From positions 1,114,668-1,178,667 of the forward strand of contig NC_079519.1 in assembly GCF_000801105.2 (NCBI RefSeq): DNA of 64,000 bases, in the 5' to 3' direction. The notes beneath the pieces are model-generated. The model saw only the letters and a program-made list of their open reading frames with translations. It was not told the DNA's origin and did not search any database. Position numbers and translations under genes: made by a program. Numbering within the stretch: the first letter of the stretch is position 1; the number at the start of each line of letters is the position of its first letter. This DNA is from Raphanus sativus (lineage: Eukaryota > Streptophyta > Magnoliopsida > Brassicales > Brassicaceae). Of this stretch, positions 41,361-52,913 are shown one piece after another.

Positions 41361-42032
41361 GAGAATCTATTTTTCCCTTCAGATTGATTTTTTTCGTTGT
41401 TTGATCATTTATTCCATTCCATTTTGGGGATTTAGGTTTTTACTTTACTTTTACTTTTTTTAGTACTTGTTCAAATCAGGAGTGTGTAATCTATGTAATC
41501 TACTCTATTGATTTGGATTATAAATCAGATTTGCAATGGAACCTGCGTCTGAGTCTCAAGGATAGGTTTTTGACATGAATGATTACTGATTTAGAAACTA
41601 TGTTTAGGTTTCTTTACTCTTTTTACTTGATTTAGAAACTATGTTTAGGATTTTTGACATGAATGATTACTGATTTAGATACTTGAGTTATGTTTGGTTC
41701 CTCTGTCGAAATTATGTAGATCTATACTGATAATTAGTATATTAGAAGTTGTTCAGATTAGTGTTCAAGAAAAAGAAAGTCTTTCAGATTCTCAGTGATG
41801 CAGGATCTGTCTAGGTAACACGTCTATATAATGCAAAACCAGTTCTCTATCTGACCATGTCTTCTTCTTCTTCTTCCTCAGTATATACTGTATGCAAAAC
41901 GTGTTTTCTGTAACTATCTCGCCCGTTTCTCATGGTTTTCCTATTTCGTTCCTGCAGGACTTTGAAAGCGTCACGTTTCAGTGTATTGAACTCATCTCTC
42001 TGTAGCTACATTTGGTTCGCTGAAGAGATCAA
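40816..42032. promoter_or_regulatory. Bidirectional promoter region and SHOU4 leader intron
   Basis: The small gene (minus) and SHOU4 (plus) diverge from here. A short GGTTC tandem repeat lies at about 40923-40943. The SHOU4 5' UTR carries a (CT)n tract at about 41327-41357. A likely leader intron runs 41359-41957 (donor GGTGAG, acceptor CCTGCAG), followed by 75 bp of UTR before the ATG at 42033. Confidence 0.6.
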
Positions 42033-43667
42033 ATGGGTTCGAGATACGCATCTCACCAGCTCAGCAACGGGCTGTTTGTGTCCGGTAGGCCGGAGCAACC
42101 CAAAGAAAAGCCTCCGACGATGAGCTCAGTAGCCATGCCTTACACCGGCGGTGACATCAAGAAATCAGGAGAGCTAGGAAAAATGTTCGACATTCCCACG
42201 GATGGGACTAAGTCAAGGAAGTCTGGTCCAATCACCGGAGGTTCTTCGAGAAGCGGACAGCAGCCTGGTCCGGGCGGGCCTAACGCAACTGGTCGTATGT
42301 CTGGCTCTTTAGCTTCCGCTGGTTCAAACTCAATGAAGAAAACAAACTCCGGCCCTTTGTCTAAACACGGTGAGCCGTTAAAGAAATCATCCGGTCCCCA
42401 ATCTGGTGGAGTAACAAGACAAAACTCCGGTCCTATCCCTATACTCCCAACCACAGGTCTCATAACATCCGGTCCCATCACTTCAGGGCCTTTGAACTCA
42501 TCCGGGGCTCCTAGGAAGATATCAGGTCCTCTAGACTACTCCGGTTCGATGAAGACGCATCATACTACGACAACTTCCGTTATCCATAACCAGGCGGTGA
42601 CCACCCTTGCTCCTGAAGATGACTTCTCCTGCATGAAGAGCTTCCCCAAGCCTGTGATGTGGCTGGTTATACTTATATTCGTGATGGGGTTCCTCGCTGG
42701 AGGCTTCATTCTCGGAGCGGTTCACAATGCTATTCTCCTCATTGTCGTGGCGGTCTTGTTCGCAGTTGTTGCCGCGCTCTTCTTTTGGAACATATCTTGT
42801 GAGAGACGTGGCATCACTGATTTCATCGCTCGTTATCCTGATGCTGATCTTAGAACCGCTAAAAACGGTCAATACGTGAAGGTCACTGGGGTGAGTATTA
42901 TATAAGTACGCTTCCTACTATATGTTTATATGACATTGGTTTCTTATACTTTGTTTTGTTGTGAAAGGTTGTCACCTGTGGTAACGTGCCGCTTGAGTCA
43001 TCGTTCCATAGAGTTCCCAGGTGTGTTTACACGTCTACTTGTCTATATGAGTACCGTGGATGGGGTTCGAAGCCAGCCAATGCTTCACACCGCCGCTTCA
43101 CATGGGGACTCAGATCAGCAGAGGTTGTTAGATGATATTTCTTTCTCTTTCAGTGTGAAATGTCTCTCTAAACTTTGGTATCCTCAATACATGGCAGAGG
43201 CATGTGGTGGACTTCTACATCTCTGACTTCCAGTCTGGTCTTAGAGCATTGGTGAAGACTGGAAACGGTGCAAAGGTAACACCTATTGTTGATGACTCTG
43301 TCGTCATAGACTTCAAGCCAGGAAGCGAGCAAGCGTCTCCAGATTTCGTAAGGTGGTTGGGTCAGAAGAATCTATCCAATGATGAACGTGTAATGCGGCT
43401 AAAAGAAGGGTATGTGAACTTGGTGAAAAGAGTTGCTCAAGAAACATGTTGATGATACTTACCTTCATTTGCAGGTATATCAAAGAAGGAAGCACGGTGA
43501 GTGTGATAGGAGTGGTGCAGAGAAACGAGAGCGTGCTAATGATAGTTCCAACGACGGAGCCGTTAGCTGCTGGTTGGCAATGGAGTAAGTGCACATTCCC
43601 TGCAAGCCTTGAAGGGATTGTATTGAGATGTGAAGATTCATCGAACGTAGACGCCATTCCTGTCTAA
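42033..43667 (+). CDS. SHOU4: SHOU4/SHOU4-like membrane protein, regulator of cellulose synthase trafficking
   Basis: Likely orthologue of At1g78880 (once labelled ubiquitin-specific protease C19-related). The Arabidopsis pair is known to restrain exocytosis of cellulose synthase. Four exons, 42033-42890, 42968-43123, 43198-43409, 43475-43667, join in phase to 472 residues. Residues 1-200 are a disordered, Gly/Ser/Pro-rich cytosolic region with seven SGP motifs (KSGP, NSGP, SSGP, NSGP, TSGP twice, ISGP). Two adjacent transmembrane segments are at about 208-229 (MWLVILIFVMGFLAGGFILG) and 233-254. A C-terminal domain of about 200 residues follows, with CGNVPLESSFHRVPRCVYT and a conserved VIGVVQRNESVLMIVP strand pair. 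No protease catalytic triad is visible, so the C19 label should not be used. Confidence 0.93.
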
Positions 43668-44212
43668 AGATAGCAAATCCTTTCCTTCCACGGTTGGTAG
43701 ACGAAAATCTCACTTCGGCTTCATTAATATTTTTCATGAAATCTGAAATGTGGTCTTTGGTTTGGTGGCTTCTCGCTCTCTATACTCACTCTACTGATGA
43801 TGATTCCTTTGGTTGGTGGTGGTTTTATGGTAGTGTTTTATTTTCTTTACCTTTATTATCTCTTATTATTTTATATCCGAGTAAACATTAGGTTGATGGT
43901 TATGATGGTTGTTGATTACGATGACTTAATGTGTGTTATGGTTTGTAATTGTAAAGTTCTGAACTTGTTGTCCTAATATAATGTCGTTTCTTTAAGATTT
44001 ATCAACCTTTTGTTCATTTGCAAAACACAAAAGTTGCAGAGAGATTATTTAGACACAGTTGAGAAGACCTTTTGATTCAACGAAACTTTGAAAACCTATT
44101 AGTTATTATACAATAAGAAGCAAAACATAACTTTCATCACGACGTTGAGATAGATTATCACCGAATGTAATGTTATTTGGGAATGAATGAGATTTTTTAA
44201 CCCTCCCATCCA
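43668..44212. other. Spacer between convergent SHOU4 and UBC13-type genes
   Basis: Holds the two 3' UTRs; no element recognised. Confidence 0.6.
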
Positions 44213-45933
44213 TCATGCGCCGCTTGCGTAAAGACGGGTCCATTCTTTAGCTGCGCAGATAGTTTCACAAGGCTGGTGTGAGATACCAACACAGGGTTTA
44301 TAAAGAAATGCAGTAACGAGTTAAGTTCATGGTTTAAATCAACATTACCTGTTTCCACAGCTTCTGCCTCATTACTCTTCCAATGCTTAGCGATGTTCTC
44401 AGACAATGGATCATCAGGGTTTGGTGCACTCAGAAGAGCTTGAATACTATTTTTAGGACAACACAAATAGAATAAGAAAAAGCAGTCACGCCTCAAGAAA
44501 CCTATGCTATATAATTAACTCGAAATACCTCAAGAGCACTGTTCGTATTTGTAGAGCAGGGCTCCATTTGTCTTTCAGAATATCAAGACAGATTCTTCCA
44601 AGCTGTACATACAAATGGACAAGTTTGTGAAAAAATGTGTTCTGTTTCGCGAATAGTTAAAGGGAAAACAGAGAAAGGAGAGCAGACCTTATCAATGTTA
44701 GGATGGTAAATCTTGGTGAGAAACCTAACCTGTTCCGAATCAATATCATAATCAGAAGAGCCCACGAGTATTGTAGAAAAGTACAACTCTCCACACAAAA
44801 CATTTCACTCGAACCCAATGTTATAGAACTGTATATTAACTATTACTAAAAGAGAAACAGTGACATTACATTCAGGTCTTTCAAAACCCAGCCAGAAGCA
44901 CCGTTCCCCAGAGATCACTAGATGCATTTCCATATATCCCAAAAGACAAATTTACTTAATAACTAGAGCCTTATAATTTATACCTACTTATATTCAAATC
45001 ACCATGGGATGCGGAGAATGCATAACTTCAAAACAATACAACTTAGACTTCTTAAAAAAGACGAAACATAGAAACTCCAATCCAAGCAAACTTACCTTGG
45101 GGGCTGACATAGGGTAATCTTCAGGTAAAAAGAGCTCCAACTTGAAAACTCCTCCTAGAAAATGGAATGAAGCAAAAAAAAAAAATGATTGGCATATACC
45201 ACTCAAGTCTCAATAAAAGAATTAAACTTTCGATAATGAGAAGGCTTGATTCACAGCAGGCAAGTTTAACTCAAGTATATATTACGCAGCAGCACCAGGA
45301 TACGAATAAAGTAAAGTTGTAATCAGCTAATTATAACCATTTTTCAGCTTTTCTTCCAGACCCAACAATCTACGAATCAACATGGTGTAACCTCAAAGCA
45401 ATAAACTTAAACTCGGATTATCAGAAAAGACTACTTTATTACTTCCACAAGTTCATAGGAAATATTTCAACAGCTACATGTGTGCACGCACTTCTCCATA
45501 AGAAAAAAAAAAAAATCAAAAGTAGAAAGACACCATGAAACGGACGATGAACATAGTATAAAAAAGCAATAATAACCTTCATAAGGTGATTGAGAAGGAC
45601 CAAGAACCATGACGTTGAAGTATCGCATGTTATCCTCAGATGGAGATGCACTTATCCCTGGAGCTGCAAAGCAATAAAAAAAAAAAATCAATTTTTTTAA
45701 ATCTAACCACTCTACAACAAAACTCAAACTCAAATACACAACAATTCAACGCAACCAAAAGGCGAAGCGAATCAAAAGAGCTTACCAGGTTCACTGAGCA
45801 GGCGTTGAGTTTCCTATTATCAGATCACAATTGAGAAAAAAAAATAAGAATCAAACGGCGAACAAAATCCACTCGAGATTGAAAAACAACGAACCTTGAT
45901 GATTCTTTTTGGCAGATTACTGCTGTTGGCCAT
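44213..45933 (-). CDS. UBC35: Ubiquitin-conjugating enzyme E2, UBC13 type
   Basis: E2 that with a UEV/MMS2 partner makes Lys63-linked ubiquitin chains; Arabidopsis At1g78870. Eight exons, coding order: 45933-45895, 45813-45786, 45663-45577, 45154-45096, 44729-44688, 44602-44529, 44446-44349, 44250-44213. Phases agree and give 154 residues, one more than the Arabidopsis protein owing to an extra Ser in MANSSN. The catalytic Cys is at about 90 in [15 protein letters not shown]. The HPNIDK loop precedes it, NPDDPL lies in the C-terminal part, and the end is [10 protein letters not shown]. All key E2 residues are kept. Confidence 0.96.
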
Positions 45934-46185
45934 GATCTCGCGCTGCTGAATTCGATCGGTCGGAGTTAGGGTTTTGGAGATAGATCCGCACGGCGACGAT
46001 AGAGAGAACACTTTCGTGGATTGATGGGTTTTTAATTTCGATTCCTTTCTCCTACCTTTATAGCTTTTATTTACATACTTCCCCGAAACTTTTGTATATT
46101 ACTTGCGATCCCTCAACTTTATATATTTATCATTTTTACCATGTATTGTTTGCAAATTTGCAATTCATATTTTTTATTAGTACAA
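45934..46185 (-). promoter_or_regulatory. UBC35 5' UTR and promoter
   Basis: The upstream region of the E2 gene on the minus strand has a purine/pyrimidine-rich UTR. No TATA box was chosen with confidence. Confidence 0.4.
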
Positions 46186-46668
46186 TAAAAACTCTACTAT
46201 AAGTTTTTTTTTAACTATATAAGTTAATAATGTTAGGATTATAATATTTTATTAATTTATATATTTCTTATTTTATGGATTAAAAGAAATTAGATTTTTA
46301 TTTTTAAATATATATTTACTAAGTGTGTATACATTAGTCAAATTTTTGAAATCAGATATTCTTAATATTTTTATTATATTTTTGTTTATGGAAAATATGT
46401 CTCACAGAGGTTAAATTCGGTTTTAGAAATAATTATACGAAATCTCAACAAAATATATTAAGTATTTGTACATCTATAAATTTGACAATATAAAGGTGTT
46501 TGAACATCTATAAAATATATATACATATAAATCATCCATTTATAATTTTAATAAGACCATATATTTATAAAATATTTTCTATAAATATATTATCTTATTA
46601 TCTTATCGATTTATGTCGCATTTTGATAGGACTATATATTTATTGAGTATTAATTTATAGAGTTTGTA
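46186..46668. mobile_element. MITE-like element, third copy of the CTCTATAAATTAAT family
   Basis: About 483 bp, non-coding, AT-rich. The left end AAAAACTCTACTATAAG and the reverse complement of the right end ACAAACTCTATAAATTAA are related inverted termini. Length matches the copy in the kinase intron (484 bp). Internally it also shares TTAATAATGTTRGGATTA with the short copy at 34189. Confidence 0.6.
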
Positions 46669-47387
46669 TATATCATTATTATGTATTGTTTAGTTCAGGC
46701 CCTCTAACTTTGTTTTGTCACTAATATTCCCTCTGGTTTTAACAATTTCAAATAGTCCTCAAAAACATTTCTATCACAGATATAACCCTCAATTTTTATA
46801 TATTACTAGTGTGTGGTCCAGTAGTGTTTAATGCAACTTTTTATATAATATTTTATTATACATATGATAAGTCCTCATAATTTTGTTTCTTATTGATATT
46901 TCCACTCATTCCCATTAGTATAGTTCCGTTTTCTTACACACTTATCGCATATATTGTGTCTGCATTACTGTTATCAATACAAATTTCCATATTGTTTTGA
47001 ATATTACTCCTTCCATTATAATTTTATTCTGTATCAGTTTGAAAAGCGGTGATTACAGACTAAAAGCAACAAATGGTGAAGCCCAACAAGTAGAGCTAAA
47101 TGATAAACAAAGGCCCATTAGATATAAGGACCATGTGCTATGAATCTATGATGGTTTAACAATGAAAGTACTTTTTCTTCTCCTGAGGCTCAAACAATGA
47201 ATAGATCTATGGTTGCCTTTACTATTTTCTTAAAACAAAGTTGGCACATGGACTCGGAACATCAATCATAAAAAAGTTGACCTAAATAAATATTAAAGCC
47301 TCGAGCAGCCGAATAAGACCTGTCTTACAAGGCCCCACACACACCTTGCAAGCCGCCGGGTATTGGGACACACATGAACACCGTTTC
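46669..47387. other. Intergenic, AT-rich
   Basis: No gene, element or repeat recognised. Confidence 0.35.
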
Positions 47388-47806
47388 CGATCATTGTCCG
47401 TTTATTTATTCTTTTGTAAAAGCACCTTCAAATTTTCTTTAGTTTCTTTATAAACAAGTGGCAAATTCATTTAACAAAGACAAATAATTAGCAATGATTA
47501 ATTATTATTATATCCTTTCTATCTCTCTCCCTATATAATTTTATCAGAAAATGTATTTAAATTTTGAATTCCACCTATACTACATCAGTCCAAGAAAAGA
47601 TTAAATCAGATACAAAGAGACGATAAAAATCGACCACGAGCATCTTCCTGGTCGCTTTATATTAATGGAAAGGTGAATGATCGGTCCTTCCTCAGATGTA
47701 TGATATTGATATTTCTGTGTTGCTACCCTACCATTTCGAATTAATTTAACTAACGTTGCATGTAGTACAAGAAGGAAGAAACTATATAATTAGAAACCAA
47801 CAAAAC
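47388..47806. repeat. Duplicated promoter-like segment, copy 1
   Basis: Matches 51318-51368 plus 51911-52300 over about 400 bp. Shared words include TTTAGTTTCTTTATAAACAA, AAATCGACCACGAGCATC, GGTCGCTT, CCATTTCGAATTAATTTAAC and AACGTTGCATG. It keeps the uninterrupted GTTTCTTTA (47442-47450) that is duplicated around the MITE in copy 2. Confidence 0.8.
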
Positions 47807-47864
47807 AGGTATAATAAATATTGACTGCTTTGGGAATGGACATGTCAGTTTTTCTTAAAGAGTA

Positions 47865-48132
47865 CTCCCTCTGTTTTTAAATAATAGATGTTTTGAGATT
47901 TTCACACTTTTTAATAAAACATATTAAAAGTTATTTATTAGTGCATAGTTTTTTGTTATTTTATATTCCCTGTATTTTAAAACCAATAAGATTTCAAGAA
48001 ATACAATTAATGTTTTTGAAATTTACAATTATTCATAATTAGTTGGCAAAAGTTATATTGAAAATATGAAAAATACATCTTTTTGAAACAAAAAAATTTC
48101 CTAGAACATACATCTTTTAAAAACAGAGGGAG
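47865..48132. mobile_element. Stowaway-type MITE (Tc1/mariner), 268 bp
   Basis: Ends are CTCCCTCTGTTTTTAAA... and ...TTTTAAAAACAGAGGGAG, a clean inverted repeat flanked by TA on both sides (47863-47864, 48133-48134). CTCCCTC termini and a TA target are typical of Stowaway. Non-coding. Confidence 0.88.
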
Positions 48133-48194
48133 TATTTATTTAATTTGCACCATAATGTCATGGATAAACACATACAGTATATAAATTCTTTCGC

Positions 48195-48448
48195 GAGGCT
48201 ATCTCCGATGGTTTATTCTATTTTCTATTTTAAAATAGAGTAATTTTATAATAGAATTAGAGTTTGTTCCAATGATATTTTATTTTAGAATAAAAAAATA
48301 GTGATGAAAAAATAAATTATTCTATATTTGGAGTAAACATATTTTTTTACTCTATTATAGAATAAGAAATAAAATACTGTTGGATATTTTTATTCTAAAC
48401 TTTATTTTAAAGTGAAAAATAAAATGGGGATAGAGATGCTCCTAGAGA
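48195..48448. mobile_element. MITE with GAGCATCTC-like inverted ends
   Basis: About 254 bp with imperfect inverted termini: GAGGCTATCTCCGATGG on the left, and GGAGCATCTCTATCCCC as the reverse complement of the right. The interior is built of TTTATTCTA/TAGAATAAA-type self-complementary tracts. Superfamily not assigned. Confidence 0.65.
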
Positions 48449-48842
48449 AAACATGCAGTGTTTGTAGAAAACAAATTTGTAATTAAGTTTTACTGCTTGA
48501 GAATTTTTGTTTTTTAAAAACCAACCTCACTGTGTTTACATATAAAATCACTCTTACTGACTTACAACAGATAAAACTTTTTCTTCTGTAACAACAAATA
48601 AATCTAATTAAACCATATGCTTACACACATTAACTCGGATCTTGTTTCATTAGAAATCATTGTCAATCGTTGACATGGAGATTACAAACCGTGCACGGGT
48701 TAGCATTAAGGTCAAGATAGGCTCTCTAGAATGCTCTAAACAAAACAAGCAAAATCAATAGATTATAGCAAAAACAAAGACCAAAAAGTCATACAAAAAT
48801 ACTCATATTAAGACATTTTAAAACCAAGACCACCTTGGCTTC

Positions 48843-48852
48843 CTATAAATAG
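48843..48852 (+). promoter_or_regulatory. TATA box of the lectin gene
   Basis: CTATAAATAG lies 56 bp before the ATG at 48908, at a normal distance for a short 5' UTR of about 30 bp. Confidence 0.7.
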
Positions 48853-48907
48853 GACCTCACTCTATACACCTGATCACTCACCACAATCAATAAACAACAC
48901 AATAAAA

Positions 48908-50384
48908 ATGAAATTCCCAATCACATTTTCTCTCTGCTTCACTCTCTCCATTTTCTTGATCGGAGCATACGCAAAAGTCCCCGTCGACGAGCAGTTCCGA
49001 GTGGTCAACGAAGGAGGCTACACCGACTACAGTCCCATCGAATACAACCCCGACGTACGTGGCTTCCAACCCTTCAACGACAACTTCCGTCTATGTTTCT
49101 ACAACACAACCCCAAACGCGTACACACTCGCTCTCAGAATCGGAAACAGAGCTCAAGAATCAACTCTCCGATGGGTATGGGAAGCAAACAGAGGCTCGCC
49201 GGTCAAAGAAAACGCAACGTTGACTTTCGGTGAAGACGGAAACCTCGTACTCGCCGACTCCGATGGTCGCCTTGTCTGGCAAACGAACACGGCTAACAAA
49301 GGTGCCGTGGGGATCAAGATCTTGGAGAATGGCAATATGGTAATATACGATGCCAACGGAAAATTCATATGGCAGAGCTTTGATTCTCCTACCGACACAC
49401 TTCTTGTCGGACAATCACTTAAACGCAACGGTACGGCCACTCTTAAAATTTTAGAGACTATAGGCAGTTTATTTTATTTTTTTAATTAATGTGTACTTTA
49501 CAAATTTGAAATTTTGTTTCTATGTAAATTATATCTAAATTTTTAAAAACATAACTTAATATTTTATTTGGCTATAATCAGGACGGAACAAGCTAGTTAG
49601 CAGACTGTCTCCATCGGTTAACACAAATGGACCGTACAGTCTTGTGATGGAAGACAAGAAGTTAGTTTTATACTACACGACAAGCAGAACTCCAAAACCT
49701 ATCGTTTATTACGACTACGAATTCTTCACCAAGATCACTCAGCTACAATCCATGACGTTCCAAGCCGTGGAAGATTCAGACACCACTTGGGGTCTGCACA
49801 TGGAAGGTGTTGACTCTGGTTCTCAGTTCAACGTCTCAACGTTCCTATCACGTCCCAAACACAACGCCACGTTGAGTTTCATTAGGCTAGAATCAGACGG
49901 TAACGTTAGAGTTTGGAGTTACAGCACGTTGGCGACTTCAACGGCTTGGGACGTAACCTACACGGCGTTTACTAACGACGATACCGACGGTAACGACGAG
50001 TGTAGAATCCCTGAGCATTGTTTAGACTTTGGTTTGTGTAAGAAAGGTCAGTGTAACGCTTGTCCCACCGACAAAGGACTTCTTGGTTGGGACGAGACTT
50101 GTAAGACTCCGAGTCTCACGAGTTGCGATCCCAAGACGTTTCATTATTTCAAGATCGAAGGAGCTGATAGTTTCATGACTAAGTACAACGGTGGCTCGTC
50201 GGCGACAGAGAAAGCCTGCGGGGACAAGTGTACGAGTGATTGTAAGTGTTTAGGGTTTTTCTACAACAGGAAGAGTTCAAGGTGTTGGTTGGGTTATGAG
50301 CTCAAGACAATGATTAGAACCGGAGATGCTTCGCTGGTTGCATTTGTCAAGGCTCCTAATGCTATCAAGAAGTCAGTTCTTTGA
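48908..50384 (+). CDS. Secreted EP1-like glycoprotein with bulb-lectin and PAN/apple domains
   Basis: Apoplastic protein of the curculin-like mannose-binding lectin group, as At1g78850/At1g78860. Two exons, 48908-49430 and 49582-50384, join in phase to 441 residues. A signal peptide covers residues 1-22 (hydrophobic core FSLCFTLSIFLIGAYA, cleavage likely before KVPVDEQF). The B-lectin domain lies at about 60-170 (FGEDGNLVLADSDGRLVWQT, WQSFDSPTDTLL). A middle S-locus-glycoprotein-like part follows, then a Cys-rich segment (CRIPEHCLDFGLCKKGQCNAC) and a C-terminal PAN/apple-like domain (KACGDKCTSDCKCLGFFYN). Mannose-binding QxDxNxVxY is only partly kept, so sugar binding is uncertain. There is no transmembrane segment or kinase. 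Arabidopsis has tandem copies; here only one coding copy is present. Confidence 0.93.
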
Positions 50385-51317
50385 GGAGAGTGAAAGTCAT
50401 GTGAGACTATAGTGTTGTGTGTTTAATAATGTCAAATTTGGCTTGTTTACTATGATGAGAAAGGTGTAGTGATTCTCAAGCTACATCGTAATAAAGTGAA
50501 ATGAATGTTCATCAGTTTCCGTTATATGTATATTTTTGGAAATTGATGTTTTCAGTAAGGCCCGTGATCGCTAGGCAGAGAATTTGAAAATATCCAAGGA
50601 GGTTATATTAACGAATATGCTTCAAGAAAACGAATAAAGATACGTGCTAAGATGCTTCCACCTTATCAGATGTGTTAGGTTTTTAATTATTTGTGTCATA
50701 AGATTTTTGTGGAGTGTCCCCAGTCAAAGCTTGTTATTGCACGTATGTGTATATCACATATGTATTTTGGATTAATAAGGATAAATATGTTTTTCTAATG
50801 GAAAAACAACGACGTCATTTGGTTTATAACTTTGCAGATCCGTTTAGTTTCCAAATGATACTGATTTCAACTTCTCATCAGTCTCATTTGATAGCTTTTG
50901 TTTTTAAAGAAGTCAACTTGCAGTGCCAAGGTGGAAGCCGAAGAACCCCTTTTATAGTTATCCCTTCTAAAGCAAATGATCGTGGAATAATTTTCATTTA
51001 TTTAGGGTCCTGCAACTGCAAGAGTTGATCCGTACATCAGTATCGTGTCAATAGAATTTATTAAAATCATATATTAGAGTAATAATATAAACTTATCATA
51101 CAAATCTCCACATTTAATTAAAATATAAATGTATTTATACACCTATTGAAACTGAGCGGATATCATATTTTCAAATTCTTTTAATATTTATAATTGTTTA
51201 TTTTTAATGAATATTAATTTTTAGTATTTGAAAAACTTTTATATGAATATCGGTATTTTCGGATCAAATCAAAACGAAAAACAAATGTGTGGGATAAAAT
51301 GTGCAAACCTACTGATC
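50385..51317. other. Lectin 3' flank
   Basis: The 3' UTR comes first. An open frame at 50714-51028 has no recognisable domain and is probably chance or decayed sequence. No repeats assigned. Confidence 0.4.
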
Positions 51318-51368
51318 GTTGTCCCTTTTTCTTTTTAAAGCACCTTCAAGTTTCTTTAGTTTCTTTAG

Positions 51369-51910
51369 AGTTATTTTTGGGTTCACCCCCTAGGATGATC
51401 CTTTAGGTTCACCAACCAATAGAAACTTGTTATCTTAGATTGAGTATCTTTAAAAAAAAAAACAAAATAATTATCAAATTGCATTATGTTTTTAAAATAA
51501 ATGTAAAATAAATAAAAATAGTAATTAACAAAAAACGAATTTTTGAAAAATAATTTTAAATCCGCCAGCAAAAAACTATACCCTAAACCCTAATCCTAAC
51601 CCCTAAACCCTTGGGTAACCCCTAAACCCTTGGATAAATTATAAATTCTAATTCATAAATATCAAACTCTAAATCATAAAAACACTAAATTTTTTTAATT
51701 CTAAATCTTAAACCTTTACATAAATTCTAAACCTTAAAATTTATATATAGTTTTTTTAAATACATTTATACAATTACTATTACTTTTATTTATTTTTACT
51801 TTTTTATTTTAAAACATAATATAACTTGACAATTATTTTGTTTCATTTTTCAAAAGATACTCAATCTAAAATAACTAATTCCTATTGGTTGGTGAACCCA
51901 AGAAAAAGTC
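51369..51910. mobile_element. Mutator-type MITE, 542 bp, with 9-bp target duplication
   Basis: The left end is GAGTTATTTTTGGGTTCACC and the reverse complement of the right end is GACTTTTTCTTGGGTTCACC. The similarity continues inward through AACCAATAG and AGATTGAGTATCTTT, so the termini are long. The 9-bp GTTTCTTTA occurs at 51360-51368 and 51911-51919. Copy 1 of the host segment shows the same 9 bp once (47442-47450). A 9-bp duplication and long termini indicate a Mutator-like element. No transposase coding. Confidence 0.88.
51580..51633. repeat. Telomere-like repeats inside the MITE
   Basis: Degenerate CCCTAAA units (CCCTAAACCCTAATCC, CCCCTAAACCC twice), about five units interrupted by TTGG. 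Confidence 0.8.
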
Positions 51911-52300
51911 GTTTCTTTATAAACAAGTGGCAAACTAGTTTCACAAAGAAAAGTAAAAATAATCAGCAACGATTAATTATTACCTCCCTTTTATCACTCT
52001 CTATATGTATAAAATTACTCAGGATAACTATATCAAATTGCATGTATTTGAATTTCGTATTCCACCTATGCTACATGAGTAAAAAATTGATCCGATCAAA
52101 TCCAAAGAGACGATAGAAATCGACCACGAGCATCCTCCCGGTCGCTTAAACTAATAAAAAAGTGAACGGTGGGTCCTACCTCAAATGTATGATTTGTATT
52201 TCTTCGTGTTTAAGCAAGCAGCTCTCCTGCCATTTCGAATTAATTTAACCAACGTTGCATGTCGTACAAGAAAGAAGAAACTATATAATAAGAACCATAA

Positions 52301-52913
52301 ATAAAATTCCACGTCCAACTCCTCTGACGTCTCAAATTTGAAACTTCTTCTCCAGGCAGTATCCTCTTCATATTCCTACTTCTCAGTGCTCCAAACCAAA
52401 ACTCAGAACGGTTCATCTGGTTTGATTTCTTTGACTAAACCGGATTAGATATTGGAACCCAAACCGAGACCTTCGCAAGAGGGATTTTGGATATTTTCAA
52501 TAAAACCGGTGGGCTTTTTTCACGTGTGTGGCCCATTAAAAACCTATATAATAAAATATATCCTCTTCCTGGTTCTTCTATGTATGTGCCCTGATCGTCT
52601 CTCTCTCGCTCCCAACTCCGACGAACGAATCAATTCCTCGTGTTGATCTGATTTCGCTTCTCTCAGGTTTGTAATCGAATCTGATAAGTGTATTGGATTC
52701 CCGCTGCCTCGTAGAAACTGAACGTAGGAAAGTTTTCTTTAGTTGGGATTTGGAATTAAATCCATCGATTGATGATTTATATATAGGAGAAGCCCATCGA
52801 TTGATGATTTAGGTATAGGAGAAGCAGCTACTGTAGAAACCCTAATTTTGGAGGTGGAGCTCTGTTTAAATTTATAATCGAATCAGTTTTCTTTTTGTGT
52901 GTGGCAGATAAAA
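52301..52913 (+). promoter_or_regulatory. Upstream region and 5' UTR of the small gene
   Basis: Includes a probable leader intron: TCTCTCAG/GTTTGTAATC near 52664 reads as a donor context, and GTGTGGCAG ends at about 52907 as acceptor, just before the ATG at 52914. Two copies of CCCATCGATTGATGATTTA lie about 40 bp apart at 52755-52811. Model is tentative. Confidence 0.4.

Larger units (their letters stand above)
51318..52300. repeat. Duplicated promoter-like segment, copy 2, split by a MITE
   Basis: Matches copy 1 at 47388-47806 in the same order and orientation, in two parts: 51318-51368 and 51911-52300. No lectin coding sequence follows it. The next gene start (52914) is unrelated. Confidence 0.8.

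Noticed and set aside
42140..42872. Antisense open frames over SHOU4
   Set aside because: They mirror the strong codon bias of the sense coding exon and have no initiator context or conserved motifs.
50714..51028. 104-codon open frame downstream of the lectin gene
   Set aside because: No domain, no promoter signal, ordinary AT-rich composition.
51580..51633. True interstitial telomere from a chromosome fusion
   Set aside because: The tracts are short, degenerate and wholly inside a MITE with clear ends.
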